Source: Asanoa hainanensis (GTDB lineage: Bacteria; Actinomycetota; Actinomycetes; Mycobacteriales; Micromonosporaceae). From it: DNA of 64,000 nt. The number at the start of each line of letters is the position of its first letter. Within the stretch, counting starts at the first letter, position 1. The translations under genes were made by a program, and so were the position numbers. Positions 53,577-62,717 of the stretch are shown here, piece after piece. The stretch spans positions 32,254 to 96,253 of the forward strand of contig NZ_FZPH01000024.1 in NCBI RefSeq assembly GCF_900188485.1. Direction: 5' to 3'. Under the pieces are notes generated by a model. It did not search any database and was not told the origin of the DNA. It saw nothing but the letters and a program-made list of their open reading frames with translations.

Positions 53577-54886
53577 CGGGCCGGCTCCAGCAGGTCGGCG
53601 GAGCGGGTGAGCAGCCGGCCGCGCGGCGGGTCGCCCGGTGTCACCTTCCGGCCGCCGAGCCACACCCGGCGGACCACACCGGTCAACTGCCGGCCGGCGT
53701 ACGGCGTGACCGGATGCCGGTGGTGCAGCCCGTCCGGCCGCACGGTGAACGTGGCATCGGGGTCGAAGGCGATCAGGTCGGCGTCGGCACCGGGCGCGAT
53801 CCGTCCCTTGTGGTGCAGGCCGACCAGGTCGGCGGGGCCGCTGCTCATCCAGCGCACCACGTCGGCGAGGTCGTGCCCGCGGGCCGCAGCGCTGGTCCAG
53901 ACCAGCGGCAGGCCGAGCTGCAGGGAGGCGATGCCGCCCCAGGCCGCGGCGAAGTCGCCGGTCTCCGGGTGCTTGAGGGTCGGCGTCGACGGCGAGTGGT
54001 CGGACACCACGATGTCGAGCCCGCCGGCCGCGAGCGCCGCCCAGAGCCGGTCGCGGTTGGCCGAGCCGCGGATCGGCGGGCAGCACTTGTACTCGGTCGC
54101 GCCGTCGGGCACCTCGGCCGCGTCCAGCGTCAGATAGTGCGGGCACGTCTCCGCCGTCACCCGCACGCCGCGGGCCCGGCCGGCCTCGACCGCCGCCGCC
54201 GCGTCGGCGTCGGAGACGTGCAGGACGTGCACCCGCGACCCGGTGGCTTCGGCTGCGTCCAGCGCCGCGCCGACCGCCGCGCACTCGGCCGCGCCGGGCC
54301 GGGAGCGCTCGAAGTCCGCGTAGACCCGGGACGGCGGCGAGACCGCAAGCCGGGAAGGGTCCTCGGCGTGCACCAGGAACAGCGCGTCCACGACGGCCAT
54401 CGCGGCGCGTAGCTCGGCCGGGGTCACCGGCGGGAACTCCGGCACGCCGGAGTCGGCCAGGAAGGCCTTGAAGCCGAACACCCCGGCCGCGTGCAGGGCG
54501 GGCAGGTCGCCGGCGTTGCCCGGGATCGCGCCGCCCCAGAAGCCCACGTCGACGTGGCACTGCCCGGCGGCCGCCGCCTGCTTCTCGGCCAGCGCCGCCG
54601 CCGTTACGGTCGGCGGCAGCGAGTTGAGCGGCATGTCGATAATCGTGGTGACACCGCCGGCCAGCGCGGCCCGGGTGGCGGTGGCGAAGCCCTCCCACTC
54701 GGTGCGGCCCGGCTCGTTGACGTGCACGTGGGTGTCGACCAGGCCCGGCATCAGCACCAGGTCGCCGAGGTCGAGGTCGGCGCGCGGCCGGCCGGGCAGC
54801 ACGGCGGCGATCCGCCCGTCGCGCGCCTCGACACCGGCCGGGTCCACCGAGCCGTCCGGCAGGACCACCCTCGACGATCGGATCAC
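53573..54886 (-). CDS. allB: Allantoinase
   Basis: 437-residue dinuclear amidohydrolase opening the hydantoin ring of allantoin. Metal ligands are in VDTHVHVNEPGRTEWEGFAT, carbamylated Lys in FGFKAFLADSG, and His in VHVLHVSDADA with ETCPHYLTLD. Catalytic Asp is in DIVVSDHSPSTP. GTG 54886 gives a GTGA overlap with the DUF6986 stop; GTG 54895 is an in-frame alternative. Position between DUF6986 and allantoicase supports a purine catabolic role over dihydropyrimidinase. Confidence 0.94.
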   Translation of the reverse strand: MIRSSRVVLPDGSVDPAGVEARDGRIAAVLPGRPRADLDLGDLVLMPGLVDTHVHVNEPGRTEWEGFATATRAALAGGVTTIIDMPLNSLPPTVTAAALAEKQAAAAGQCHVDVGFWGGAIPGNAGDLPALHAAGVFGFKAFLADSGVPEFPPVTPAELRAAMAVVDALFLVHAEDPSRLAVSPPSRVYADFERSRPGAAECAAVGAALDAAEATGSRVHVLHVSDADAAAAVEAGRARGVRVTAETCPHYLTLDAAEVPDGATEYKCCPPIRGSANRDRLWAALAAGGLDIVVSDHSPSTPTLKHPETGDFAAAWGGIASLQLGLPLVWTSAAARGHDLADVVRWMSSGPADLVGLHHKGRIAPGADADLIAFDPDATFTVRPDGLHHRHPVTPYAGRQLTGVVRRVWLGGRKVTPGDPPRGRLLTRSADLLEPAR

Positions 54887-56058
54887 GAAACCCACAGCGC
54901 CTCCAGGTCCGGACGGGCGAACGGCACCTCGGGCGGGTCCAGGGCGCCGCAGTCCAGGCCGCGCAACAGGAAGCCGGCCAGGGCCCGCGCCGTCGCCGGC
55001 TCGTCCAGGATCCCAGAGGACCGGCGATCCAGGTAGGCACTCAGCCGCTCGACCGCCGGGCCCGACCCACCCCGGAAGAACGCGTAGGTGGCCGCGAACC
55101 GGGTCGGCAGCTGCGCGGGGTGCAGGTCCCAGCCCTGGTAGAAGCCACGGGCGAGGGAGCGCAGCACCAGAGCGTGGTGGAGCTGCCAGGCGGCCTGGAT
55201 GCCGGGGCCGACCGGCAGGACGTTGCACGAGCCGTCGGACAGCCGCACCCCGGTGCCGGCCACCGCCACCTGCATCACCGCCTTGGCGTGGTCGGCGGCC
55301 GGGTGGGCCAGGCTCTGCTCGGCGGCGGCCACGCCGAGCGCCGCGCTGTAGTCGTAGGTGCCGTAGTGCAGCCCGACGAGCCGGCCCTGGGCGGCGCCGG
55401 CCAGCCGGGACACGGTCGCGGTGCCGTCCGGGCCGAGCACCGCCAGTGGCGTCTCCACCTGGGCCTCGAACAGCAGCGACCGCGCCGGCAGGCCGTGGGC
55501 GAGCTCCAACTGGTCGCAGAGCCGGGCCATCGCCGCCACCTGGGCCGGCGCGCTCACCTTCGGCACGGTCACCACGAAGCCGGGCGGCAGGGCACCGTCC
55601 ACGGCGGACAGAAACAGGTCCAGTGTGCGTACGCCCCGCCGGCGGGTGCCCTCCTCGAGCGACTTGATCCGCAGGCCGACGAACGGCGGTGCCGGGGCGA
55701 GCGAGAGCAGGGCGGCACCGGCGGCGGCCGCGGCGGCGTCCTCGACGTCGGCACCTCGGTCGCCGTAGCCGTCCTCGAAGTCGATCCGCAGGTCCTCGAC
55801 CGGCTCGCGGGTCAGCTTGGCCACGACGCGGTCCCGCAGCTCCTCGGGGAACGGCAGCGCCGAGGACGCGTCCAGGGCGGCGAGGGCCTCGGCGCCCCAC
55901 GTCGCGACGACGGAGGGACCGAACCTGTCGGCGGGTACGTACACCGTGTGCACCGGCTGCCGCCCGGTGACCGCGGCCCGGGGTCGGGCCCGCAGCACCG
56001 CGTCGACCGGGGCGAGGTGCGCGTCGAGGTCCCGGTAGACCGACTCCGGCAGCGTCAT
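54883..56058 (-). CDS. DUF6986 protein, CitE/HpcH/malate-synthase-like
   Basis: 391 residues. The fold appears to be the HpcH/CitE TIM barrel: DLRIDFEDGYGDRGADVEDA (acidic Mg-binding pair), FVGLRIKSLEEGTRRRGVRT, VVTVPKVSAPAQVAA, LFEAQVETPLAVLG (Glu-x-Glu) and LHYGTYDYSAALG. These match the phosphoenolpyruvate-superfamily aldolases and malate synthases, which act on glyoxylate or acyl-CoA. Embedded by four-base overlaps between xanthine dehydrogenase and allantoinase. Because allantoin breakdown ends in glyoxylate, a malate-synthase or aldolase role consuming it is attractive, but this is inference. Confidence 0.75.
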   Translation of the reverse strand: MTLPESVYRDLDAHLAPVDAVLRARPRAAVTGRQPVHTVYVPADRFGPSVVATWGAEALAALDASSALPFPEELRDRVVAKLTREPVEDLRIDFEDGYGDRGADVEDAAAAAAGAALLSLAPAPPFVGLRIKSLEEGTRRRGVRTLDLFLSAVDGALPPGFVVTVPKVSAPAQVAAMARLCDQLELAHGLPARSLLFEAQVETPLAVLGPDGTATVSRLAGAAQGRLVGLHYGTYDYSAALGVAAAEQSLAHPAADHAKAVMQVAVAGTGVRLSDGSCNVLPVGPGIQAAWQLHHALVLRSLARGFYQGWDLHPAQLPTRFAATYAFFRGGSGPAVERLSAYLDRRSSGILDEPATARALAGFLLRGLDCGALDPPEVPFARPDLEALWVS

Positions 56059-58313
56059 GGGGCCAGCGCGATGTGGTCCGGCCGCACCGGCACGCGGGTC
56101 AGGGCCAGCCCGGTCGCCGCGCGGATGGCCGCCACCACCGCCGGCGTCGAGGAGATCGTCGGTGGCTCGCCCACCCCGCGCAGGCCGTAGGGAGCGTCCG
56201 GGTCACCGCGTTCCAGCACGTCGACCTCCATCGGTGGCATGTCCAGGATCGTCGGGATCAGGTAGTCGGTGAAGGACGGGTTCCGGATCACCCCGTCGAC
56301 CACCTGGATCTCCTCCATCACCGCGAGCCCGAGCCCCTGCGCCGTGCCGCCCTGGATCTGGCCGACCACGGCCTGCGGGTTGACCGCCTTGCCGACGTCC
56401 TGCGCGGTGGCGATCTCGACCACCCGGACCAGGCCCAGCTCGGTGTCGACGTCGACGACCGCACGGTGGGCGGCGAACGCGTACTGCACGTGCGCGTCTC
56501 CCTGGCCGGTCTCCGGGTCCAGCGGCCTGGTCGGCTTGTGCCGCCACTCCACGATCTCCTCGACGTCGCCTTCGCCGAGCAGGTCGACCAGCGACGCCAC
56601 CACCGAGCCGTCGGACGCGACCACCTTGCCGTCGACCAGCGAGAGGGCATCGGTGCGGCCGACCCGGGCCAGCACCGTGGCGCGCACGGCCTGACAGGCG
56701 GCCCGGACGGCACCACCGGTCATGTACGTCTGCCGGGACGCCGACGACGACCCGGCGCTGCCCACCGAGGTGTCGGCGGTGGCCACCGTGACCCGGCTGA
56801 CGCCGAGCTCCGTGCGGGCGATCTGCGCCTGCACGGTGACCAGCCCCTGGCCGACCTCGGCGGCGGCGGTGTGCACGAGCACGGCGGGCTCGCCGCCGAG
56901 CACGGACAGCCGCACCCGGGCGGTCGAGAAGTCGTCGAAGCCCTCGGAGAAGCAGACGTTCTTGATGCCGATGGCGTAGCCGACGCCGCGCACCACGGCC
57001 TCGCCCCGGGTCGTGTTGGCCACGCCACCGGGCCGCTCGCGCGGGTCACCGGTGGCCGCCGGCGGCAACGGCCGGTCGCGCACCAGCGCGAGCAGCTCGT
57101 CCACCGGCGCCGGGCCGGACACGATCTGGCCGGTCGGCATCACCGAGCCGGTCGTCATCGCGTTGCGGCGGCGGACCTCCACCGGGTCGACCCCGATGGC
57201 GGCGGCCAGCTTGTCCATCTGCGACTCGTACGCGAAGCAGGCCTGCACCGCTCCGAAGCCGCGCATCGCGCCGCAGGGCGGGTTGTTCGTGTAGACGCCG
57301 TACGCGTCGACCACCACGGTCGGCACGTCGTAGGGCCCGACGCCGAGGGTGGCCGCGTTGGCGACGACGGCCGGGGTCGACGAGGTGTACGCGCCGCCGT
57401 CGAGCACGATCCGCGCCTTGACGTAGACGAGCTTGCCGGACCGGTCGGCGCCGTGCTCGTATTCCAATCGCGCCGGATGCCGGTGCACGTGGCCGAAGAA
57501 CGACTCCTCCCGGCCGTACACCATCTTGACGGGCTTGCCCGTGTGCAGGGCGAGCAGGCTGGCGTGCACCTGCATCGAGAGGTCCTCGCGGGCGCCGAAG
57601 GCACCGCCGACTCCGGCGAGGCGCAGCCGCACCAGCTCCGGCGGCAGGCCCAGGCAGGCGGCCACCTGCTTCTGGTCGACGTGCAGCCACTGGGTGGCGA
57701 CGAACAGGTCGACGCCGCCGTCCTCGGCCGGCACCGCGAGACCGGACTCGGGGCCGAGGAACGCCTGGTCCTGCATGCCGACCTCGTACGTGCCGGTGAC
57801 CACCACGTCGGCGGTCAGCGCGTCGCCCCCGGCCGAGGCGAACCGGTGCACGGGCACGTGCCGGACCAGGTCGCCGCGGGACAGCGCCTCCTCCGGGTCG
57901 GTGACCGGGGCGCGCACGGCATATTCCACCTTGATCCGGGCGGCCGCGCGGCGGGCCGTCTCCGGGTGGTCGGCGGCCACGAGGGCCACCGGCTCGCCCT
58001 CGTAGCGCACCTCGTCGACGGCGAGCACCGGCTGGTCGACGACCTCGAGCCCGTAGCGCTTGGCGCCCGGCACGTCGTCGGCGGTCAGCACCGCGTAGAC
58101 GCCGGGCACGGCCAGCGCCCCGGTGATGTCGATGGCCCGGACCTCGGCGCTCGGGTGCGGCGAGCGGACGGTCGCACCCCAGAGCATCTCGTCGGCCCAC
58201 AGGTCGGACGAGTAGGCGAACTCGCCGGACACCTTGAGGATGCCGTCGGGCCGGGGTGCCGAGGTGCCGACGCCGTCCGCGACGGTGGTCGGCTCGCGGG
58301 TCAGGGTGCTCAT
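56055..58313 (-). CDS. pucD: Xanthine dehydrogenase molybdopterin-binding subunit
   Basis: 752-residue large subunit. Domain 1 has RPDGILKVSGEFAYSSDLWA, AVDEVRYEGEPVALVAADHP and LRLAGVGGAFGAREDLSMQV. The moco domain has CGAMRGFGAVQACFAYESQM, HTAAAEVGQGLVTVQAQIAR and SVGSAGSSSASRQTYM. Catalytic Glu is in YGLRGVGEPPTISST near the C-terminus. It hydroxylates hypoxanthine or xanthine to urate. The small subunits are two genes upstream, separated only by the deaminase. ATG 58313 overlaps the deaminase stop. Confidence 0.93.
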   Translation of the reverse strand: MSTLTREPTTVADGVGTSAPRPDGILKVSGEFAYSSDLWADEMLWGATVRSPHPSAEVRAIDITGALAVPGVYAVLTADDVPGAKRYGLEVVDQPVLAVDEVRYEGEPVALVAADHPETARRAAARIKVEYAVRAPVTDPEEALSRGDLVRHVPVHRFASAGGDALTADVVVTGTYEVGMQDQAFLGPESGLAVPAEDGGVDLFVATQWLHVDQKQVAACLGLPPELVRLRLAGVGGAFGAREDLSMQVHASLLALHTGKPVKMVYGREESFFGHVHRHPARLEYEHGADRSGKLVYVKARIVLDGGAYTSSTPAVVANAATLGVGPYDVPTVVVDAYGVYTNNPPCGAMRGFGAVQACFAYESQMDKLAAAIGVDPVEVRRRNAMTTGSVMPTGQIVSGPAPVDELLALVRDRPLPPAATGDPRERPGGVANTTRGEAVVRGVGYAIGIKNVCFSEGFDDFSTARVRLSVLGGEPAVLVHTAAAEVGQGLVTVQAQIARTELGVSRVTVATADTSVGSAGSSSASRQTYMTGGAVRAACQAVRATVLARVGRTDALSLVDGKVVASDGSVVASLVDLLGEGDVEEIVEWRHKPTRPLDPETGQGDAHVQYAFAAHRAVVDVDTELGLVRVVEIATAQDVGKAVNPQAVVGQIQGGTAQGLGLAVMEEIQVVDGVIRNPSFTDYLIPTILDMPPMEVDVLERGDPDAPYGLRGVGEPPTISSTPAVVAAIRAATGLALTRVPVRPDHIALAP

Positions 58314-59662
58314 CGGGCCCTCCGCATCAGCGCACGGTGGGCGCGGCGGGTGCGCCGGGTCAGGTCACGGTCGTCGGCGGTACGCAGCTCCCCGTACTCC
58401 ACGATGGTCCGCCCGCCGACCGTGAGCAGCTCCAACGTGGCGGGCGGGCCGAAGACCAGCGCCGTGACCGGGTCGTCGATGCCGGCGTGCCCGAGGTCGT
58501 CGAGCCGCCACAGCGCGAGGTCCGCCAGCTTGCCCGGCTCGATGGAGCCCAGCTCGCCCTCCCGGCCGAGGCAGCGCGCGCCGCCCATCGTGCCCAGCCG
58601 CAGCGCCTCGCGGGCGGTCAGCCCGGTCGGCCCGCCGCGCAGCCGGGCGGTGTAGAGCGCCTGGCGCAGCTCGGCGCCGAGCTGGTTGGCCTCCTGCGAG
58701 GCCGCGCCGTCGACGCCGAGCCCGACCGGCACGCCGGCGTCGATCAGCTCGCGCACCCGGGCCATGCCGGCGCCGAGCCGGGCGTTGGAGCTCGGGCAGT
58801 GCGCGACGGCGGTGCCGGTCGCGGCCAGCTTGGCGATCGCGGGGTCGTCGAGGTGCACCGCGTGGGCCAGCCAGACGTCGTCGCCGAGCCAGCCGAGCCG
58901 CTCGGCGTACTCCACCGGGGTGCAGTCGAACTGCGCGCGGCAGAAGTCGGTCTCGTCGGCGGTCTCGGCCAGGTGGGTGTGCAGCCGCACGCCGTGCCGC
59001 CGGGCCAGTGCGGCCGCCTCCTCCATCAGCCGGCCGGTGACCGAGAACGGCGAGCAGGGCGCGACCGCGATCCGCAGCATCGAGTCGGGCGCCGGGTCGT
59101 GGTAGCGGGTGATCGCCTCTTCCGTGGCGGCGAGCGCCTCGTCGGTCTTCTCCACCACCTCGTCGGGCGGCAGCCCGCCGGCCGAGCGGCCGAGGTCCAT
59201 CGAGCCCCGGGTCGGGTGGAACCGCAGGCCGACCTCCTGCGCCGCAGCGACCTGGGCGGCCATCAGGTCACCGGCCTCGCCCGGGTAGACGTAGTGGTGG
59301 TCGGTGCTGGTGGTGCAGCCCGACAGGGCCAGCCAGCCGAGGCCGGCCGCGGTGGTCGCCGAGACGATCTCGGCGTCGATCCCGGCCCAGATCGGGTAGA
59401 GCGTGGTCAGCCACTCGAAGAGGGTGCCGTCCTGGGCCAGCCCGCGGGTCGCCCACTGGTAGAGGTGGTGGTGGGTGTTGACCAGGCCGGGGGTGAGCAG
59501 GCAGCCGGTGCCGTCGATCCGGCGGATCGAGGCGAACCGGCCGGCGTGGCCGTCGCCGACCTCGGCGATCCGCCCGTCGTCGCCGATCACCACGTGCCCG
59601 TCGGAGTATTCGGTGCCGGCGGCGTCGACCGTGGCGATCGCGCAGTTCTCGATGAGGATCAT
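58310..59662 (-). CDS. 8-oxoguanine/guanine deaminase-type amidohydrolase
   Basis: 450-residue metal-dependent amidohydrolase. Metal ligands are NTHHHLYQWATRGLAQDG (His-x-His), LHTHLAETADETDF and LAHAVHLDD. Catalytic Asp is in PVGLGVDGAASQEANQL, and CPSSNARLGAGMAR follows the His strand. The VDGAASQE form is typical of 8-oxoguanine deaminases of the AtzA/TrzN-like group rather than GuaD cytidine-fold enzymes. It would feed xanthine or urate into the pathway. ATG 59662 overlaps the 2Fe-2S gene by four bases; it lies between the xanthine dehydrogenase subunit genes. Confidence 0.88.
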   Translation of the reverse strand: MILIENCAIATVDAAGTEYSDGHVVIGDDGRIAEVGDGHAGRFASIRRIDGTGCLLTPGLVNTHHHLYQWATRGLAQDGTLFEWLTTLYPIWAGIDAEIVSATTAAGLGWLALSGCTTSTDHHYVYPGEAGDLMAAQVAAAQEVGLRFHPTRGSMDLGRSAGGLPPDEVVEKTDEALAATEEAITRYHDPAPDSMLRIAVAPCSPFSVTGRLMEEAAALARRHGVRLHTHLAETADETDFCRAQFDCTPVEYAERLGWLGDDVWLAHAVHLDDPAIAKLAATGTAVAHCPSSNARLGAGMARVRELIDAGVPVGLGVDGAASQEANQLGAELRQALYTARLRGGPTGLTAREALRLGTMGGARCLGREGELGSIEPGKLADLALWRLDDLGHAGIDDPVTALVFGPPATLELLTVGGRTIVEYGELRTADDRDLTRRTRRAHRALMRRAR

Positions 59663-60126
59663 GACGTCGCCGCCAACCGGACGGCTTCCATGATCTTCTC
59701 GTAGCCGGTGCACCGGCACAGGTTGCCGGCCAGCGCCTCGCGGATGTCCGGGTCGGTCGGAGCGGGGTCGCGGGCCAGCAGGTCGTGCACCGCCACGATC
59801 AGCCCGGGGGTGCAGAAGCCGCACTGGACGGCGCCGGTCGCGAGGAAGGCCCGCTGGACGCGGTCGAGCTGCTCCTCACCCGAGCCCGTTGCGAGCCCCT
59901 CGACGGTGGTGATCGTGCGGCCGTCGGCCTGGCCGGCCGCGACCAGGCAGGAGCAGACCGGCAGGCCGTCGAGGTAGACCGTGCAGGAACCGCACTCGCC
60001 CTGTTCGCAGGCGTTCTTCGCGCCGGGCAGGCCGAGCCGCTCGCGGAGCACGTAGAGCAGGCTCTCGCCCGGCCAGACGTCGTCGGCCTGGCGCGTCTCG
60101 CCGTTGACCACACAGGTGACTCTCAT
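59659..60126 (-). CDS. pucE: Xanthine dehydrogenase 2Fe-2S subunit
   Basis: 155 residues with two iron-sulfur clusters: plant-ferredoxin-type CEQGECGSCTVYLDGLPVCS (four Cys), and the helical-domain cluster QCGFCTPGLIVAVHDL with AGNLCRCTGYEKIMEAV. It passes electrons from the molybdenum centre to FAD. Length is normal for the separate small subunit. ATG 60126 overlaps the FAD-subunit stop. Confidence 0.95.
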   Translation of the reverse strand: MRVTCVVNGETRQADDVWPGESLLYVLRERLGLPGAKNACEQGECGSCTVYLDGLPVCSCLVAAGQADGRTITTVEGLATGSGEEQLDRVQRAFLATGAVQCGFCTPGLIVAVHDLLARDPAPTDPDIREALAGNLCRCTGYEKIMEAVRLAATS

Positions 60127-60986
60127 GCGGCACCTCCCAGATCGGTCCAGGCCCAGGCCAGCGTCCGGCGGGCCAGCACGGCGAGCGCGTGCCGCCGGTA
60201 GTCCGCGCTACCGCGCACGTCGTCGATCGGCCGTGCGGCCGCGCCGACCAGGTCGCCGAACCGGTTCGCCATCGCCGCCGGCACCGGGCCGCGGGTCTCC
60301 CACGGCAGCTCGGCGGCGAGGAAGTCGGCCGCCTCGGTCGCCCGCAGCGGGGTCGGGCCGGCCGAGCCGATCCCGGTGCCGACCGCGTGGGTCTCCGGGT
60401 CCAGGGACAGCGCGAACGAGCAGACCGCGATCACCATCGCGTTGCGGGTGCCGACCTTGGCGAACTGCTCGGCGCCGGGCCGCGCCGGCACCAGGAAGGC
60501 GGCGATCAGCTCGTCGGGCGTCTTCACCGACCGCTTGGGCCCGACGAAGTACTCGGTGACCGGCACCCGGCGGGTGCCCCGGGTGGACGCGAGCTCGACC
60601 AGCGCGCCGGCGGCCAGCAGCGCCGGGTGGGCGTCGCCGGCCGGCGAGGCGGAGCCCAGGTTGCCGCCGACCGTGGCCCGGTTGCGGATCTGCGGCGACC
60701 CGACGGTGCGGGACGCCAGCGCGAGCCCCGGCACCCGCCCGGCCAGCTCGTCGATCAGCCGCCGGTACGTGACGCCCGCGCCGATCCGCAGCAGGTCGCC
60801 GTCGGTCCCCCAGTCGTCGAGCGTCGGGACCCGGGTCAGGTCGAGCAGCGCGGCCGGGCGGGACCGGTCGAAGTTGAGGTCGACCATCACGTCGGTGCCA
60901 CCGGCGATCGGCACCGCGTCGGGATGGGCCGCCTTGGCGGCCAGGGCCTCGGCCCAGTCGGACGGTCGCAGGAACTCCATGCTCAC
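60123..60986 (-). CDS. pucC: Xanthine dehydrogenase FAD-binding subunit
   Basis: 287-residue CoxM/PucC-type flavoprotein. FAD motifs are AVPIAGGTDVMVDLNFDRSR (about 24-43) and NRATVGGNLGSASPAGDAHP (near 104-123), with LRIGAGVTYRRLIDEL between them. The C-terminal CO-dehydrogenase flavoprotein-like domain holds RNAMVIAVCSFALSLDP. GTG 60986 overlaps the uricase stop as GTGA; ATG 60980, two codons on, is the alternative. Confidence 0.92.
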   Translation of the reverse strand: MSMEFLRPSDWAEALAAKAAHPDAVPIAGGTDVMVDLNFDRSRPAALLDLTRVPTLDDWGTDGDLLRIGAGVTYRRLIDELAGRVPGLALASRTVGSPQIRNRATVGGNLGSASPAGDAHPALLAAGALVELASTRGTRRVPVTEYFVGPKRSVKTPDELIAAFLVPARPGAEQFAKVGTRNAMVIAVCSFALSLDPETHAVGTGIGSAGPTPLRATEAADFLAAELPWETRGPVPAAMANRFGDLVGAAARPIDDVRGSADYRRHALAVLARRTLAWAWTDLGGAA

Positions 60987-61840
60987 CACGCTTCCGGCGC
61001 CGGCGGCGCGTCGTCGCGCAGCACGGTGCCCTCGATCAGCCCGTACGGGCGGTCGGTGGCGACGTACACCTCGTTGTCGTTGCCGAGCCCGAACGGCGCC
61101 AGGTCGACCAGGAAATGGTGCTTGTTCGGCAGGGTCAGCCGAATCTCGGCCAGCTCCTTCTGCTGCTCCAGGGCCCGGCTGCCCATCGCGTAGAGGGTCT
61201 GCTGCAGCGAGTAGCTGTAGGTGTCGACGAACGCGGCCACCAGCGCGTCGCGTACCCCCTGGAAAGAGGAACCCCACGACGGGCCGTCGCCGATCGCGGA
61301 CCAGCGCCACCGGGCGGCGACCTCGGTCGCCAGGATCCGGTCAGTGGTCTCCGGCAGCGTGGTGTAGCCGTCGCGCACGTAGCCGTGGAACTCGGAGTCC
61401 GTGGTGTTCGCGACGACCAGGCCCGCCAGCCCGCTGACCACGTGGGACGCGTCGGCGGTCACGGTGACGCTCGCGTGGCGGGTCGGGCCGCCGTCATGGG
61501 AGAACGAGTGCGGACCGAGCCGCGACCAGGGGTGCTCCACCAGATCGACCCTGGCCCAGTGGATGGCCGGCTGGGTGTCGACGAAATGCCGCGCGAGTAA
61601 CAGACCGAACGCCTCGGGCTCGTCGACGCCGTAGCGCTTCGCGAACGCGTACACCGTGTTCTTCTGGGTGTCGGTGGGCAGCACGCCGCTGTTGTCGCCG
61701 CTGTGCGCGGGGGCCAGGTCGCCGGCCAGCGCCACGCTGACGGTGAGGTCGCGCAGGTCGTGCCGCGGCCCGTCGCGGACCACCCGGACGAGGCGGACCT
61801 CGGCCTTGCCGTAGCGGTTGTCGCCCAGGGTGATCGCCAT
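60983..61840 (-). CDS. pucL: Urate oxidase (uricase)
   Basis: 285-residue cofactor-free uricase with two T-fold repeats. Catalytic Lys is in NRYGKAEVRLVRV, Thr in LPTDTQKNTVYAFAKR, and urate-binding Arg/Gln lie in the SSFQGVRDALVAAFVDTYS region. Conserved NKHHFLVDLAPFGL is in the second repeat. It oxidises urate to 5-hydroxyisourate. The fused uraD-uraH product upstream processes this product. GGGGGAG 9 bases before ATG 61840 sets the start; only four bases separate the two genes. Confidence 0.96.
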   Translation of the reverse strand: MAITLGDNRYGKAEVRLVRVVRDGPRHDLRDLTVSVALAGDLAPAHSGDNSGVLPTDTQKNTVYAFAKRYGVDEPEAFGLLLARHFVDTQPAIHWARVDLVEHPWSRLGPHSFSHDGGPTRHASVTVTADASHVVSGLAGLVVANTTDSEFHGYVRDGYTTLPETTDRILATEVAARWRWSAIGDGPSWGSSFQGVRDALVAAFVDTYSYSLQQTLYAMGSRALEQQKELAEIRLTLPNKHHFLVDLAPFGLGNDNEVYVATDRPYGLIEGTVLRDDAPPAPEAW

Positions 61841-61844
61841 GGCG

Positions 61845-62717
61845 TCAGCTCCCCCGGTACGTCGTGTAGCCGTGCCGGTTGAGCAGCAGCGGCACGTGGT
61901 GGTGCTGGGCCGGCTCGCTGACCCGGAAGCCGATGACGACCTCGGGGAAGAACGTCGGGTCGTCGAGGTAGCCGGCGACATCGAAGACCAGCCGGTAGTC
62001 GCCGGCCGCCCAGCCCTCGGCCGGCACCCAGTCGCGCAGCCGGCCGTCGTCGTCGGTGCGCCCCTTGGCCAGGGTCTCGGCGCCGCGCTCGAGCTTGACC
62101 GCGACGCCCGCCGCGGGCTTGCCGCGACCGAGGTCGAGCACGTGCGTCGACAGCGGCGCCGTCGCGTCGGTGACCAGCCGCTCCAGCCGCAGCAAAGCGA
62201 TCTTGCGAAGCTCCTCCTGGACGACCCGGTGCTCGGTCTCGTCGTCGTTGTCGAGCCGGTGCCGCACCGCGTCGAGGATCTCGGCCTGCGACTTGCCCGT
62301 GGCGAAGATCAGGAAGACGTGGTCGAACCGGCGCTCGTAGTCGAGGTTGGCCCGCTTGAGCGCGGTGCGGGTGTCGGCGTCGGCGGCCACGCCGGACTGC
62401 TCCTGCCGGGACCAGGACGACTCCCGGTCGTCGCCCGCCGGCCGCTCGCCGATCCGCGGGTGCGCGGAGATCGCCAGGGAGACGTCGGACCAGGTGAGCC
62501 GGCGCAGCGCGGCGTCGGCGGCAGTCAGCAGGGCGGCGCGATCCGGGTACGGGCGACCGGCGGCGACCGCCTCCGCCCAGCTCGGCACCGCACAGCAGGC
62601 GAACAGCTCACGCTCGGCTTCCGCGGGCGTGAGTCGGTTGAACCGGTCGACGTCGCCGATGACGTCCCCCTTAAAGACGGATACCGAATGACTACTCCAG
62701 CGAGCGCCCCCGATCAA
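61845..62717 (-). CDS. uraD-uraH: Fused OHCU decarboxylase - hydroxyisourate hydrolase
   Basis: Bifunctional protein completing urate to S-allantoin. UraD half (about residues 22-185, counting from TTG 62717) has FNRLTPAEAERELFACCAVP, catalytic His in ISAHPRIGERP, and YERRFDHVFLIFATGKSQAE. UraH half has LSTHVLDLGRGKPAAGVAVK, HHHVPLLLNRHGYTTY and the signature C-terminus YRGS. Reaction order in the chain is reversed relative to the gene order. The only standard start is TTG 62717, overlapping the upstream stop. A stronger Shine-Dalgarno (AAGGGGG) precedes ATC 62660, exactly where homology begins. Confidence 0.93.
   Translation of the reverse strand: MIGGARWSSHSVSVFKGDVIGDVDRFNRLTPAEAERELFACCAVPSWAEAVAAGRPYPDRAALLTAADAALRRLTWSDVSLAISAHPRIGERPAGDDRESSWSRQEQSGVAADADTRTALKRANLDYERRFDHVFLIFATGKSQAEILDAVRHRLDNDDETEHRVVQEELRKIALLRLERLVTDATAPLSTHVLDLGRGKPAAGVAVKLERGAETLAKGRTDDDGRLRDWVPAEGWAAGDYRLVFDVAGYLDDPTFFPEVVIGFRVSEPAQHHHVPLLLNRHGYTTYRGS

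Noticed and set aside
56073..58655. 860-codon plus-strand frame opposite xanthine dehydrogenase
   Set aside because: His/Arg/Gly-rich antisense shadow; the minus strand holds all molybdopterin motifs.
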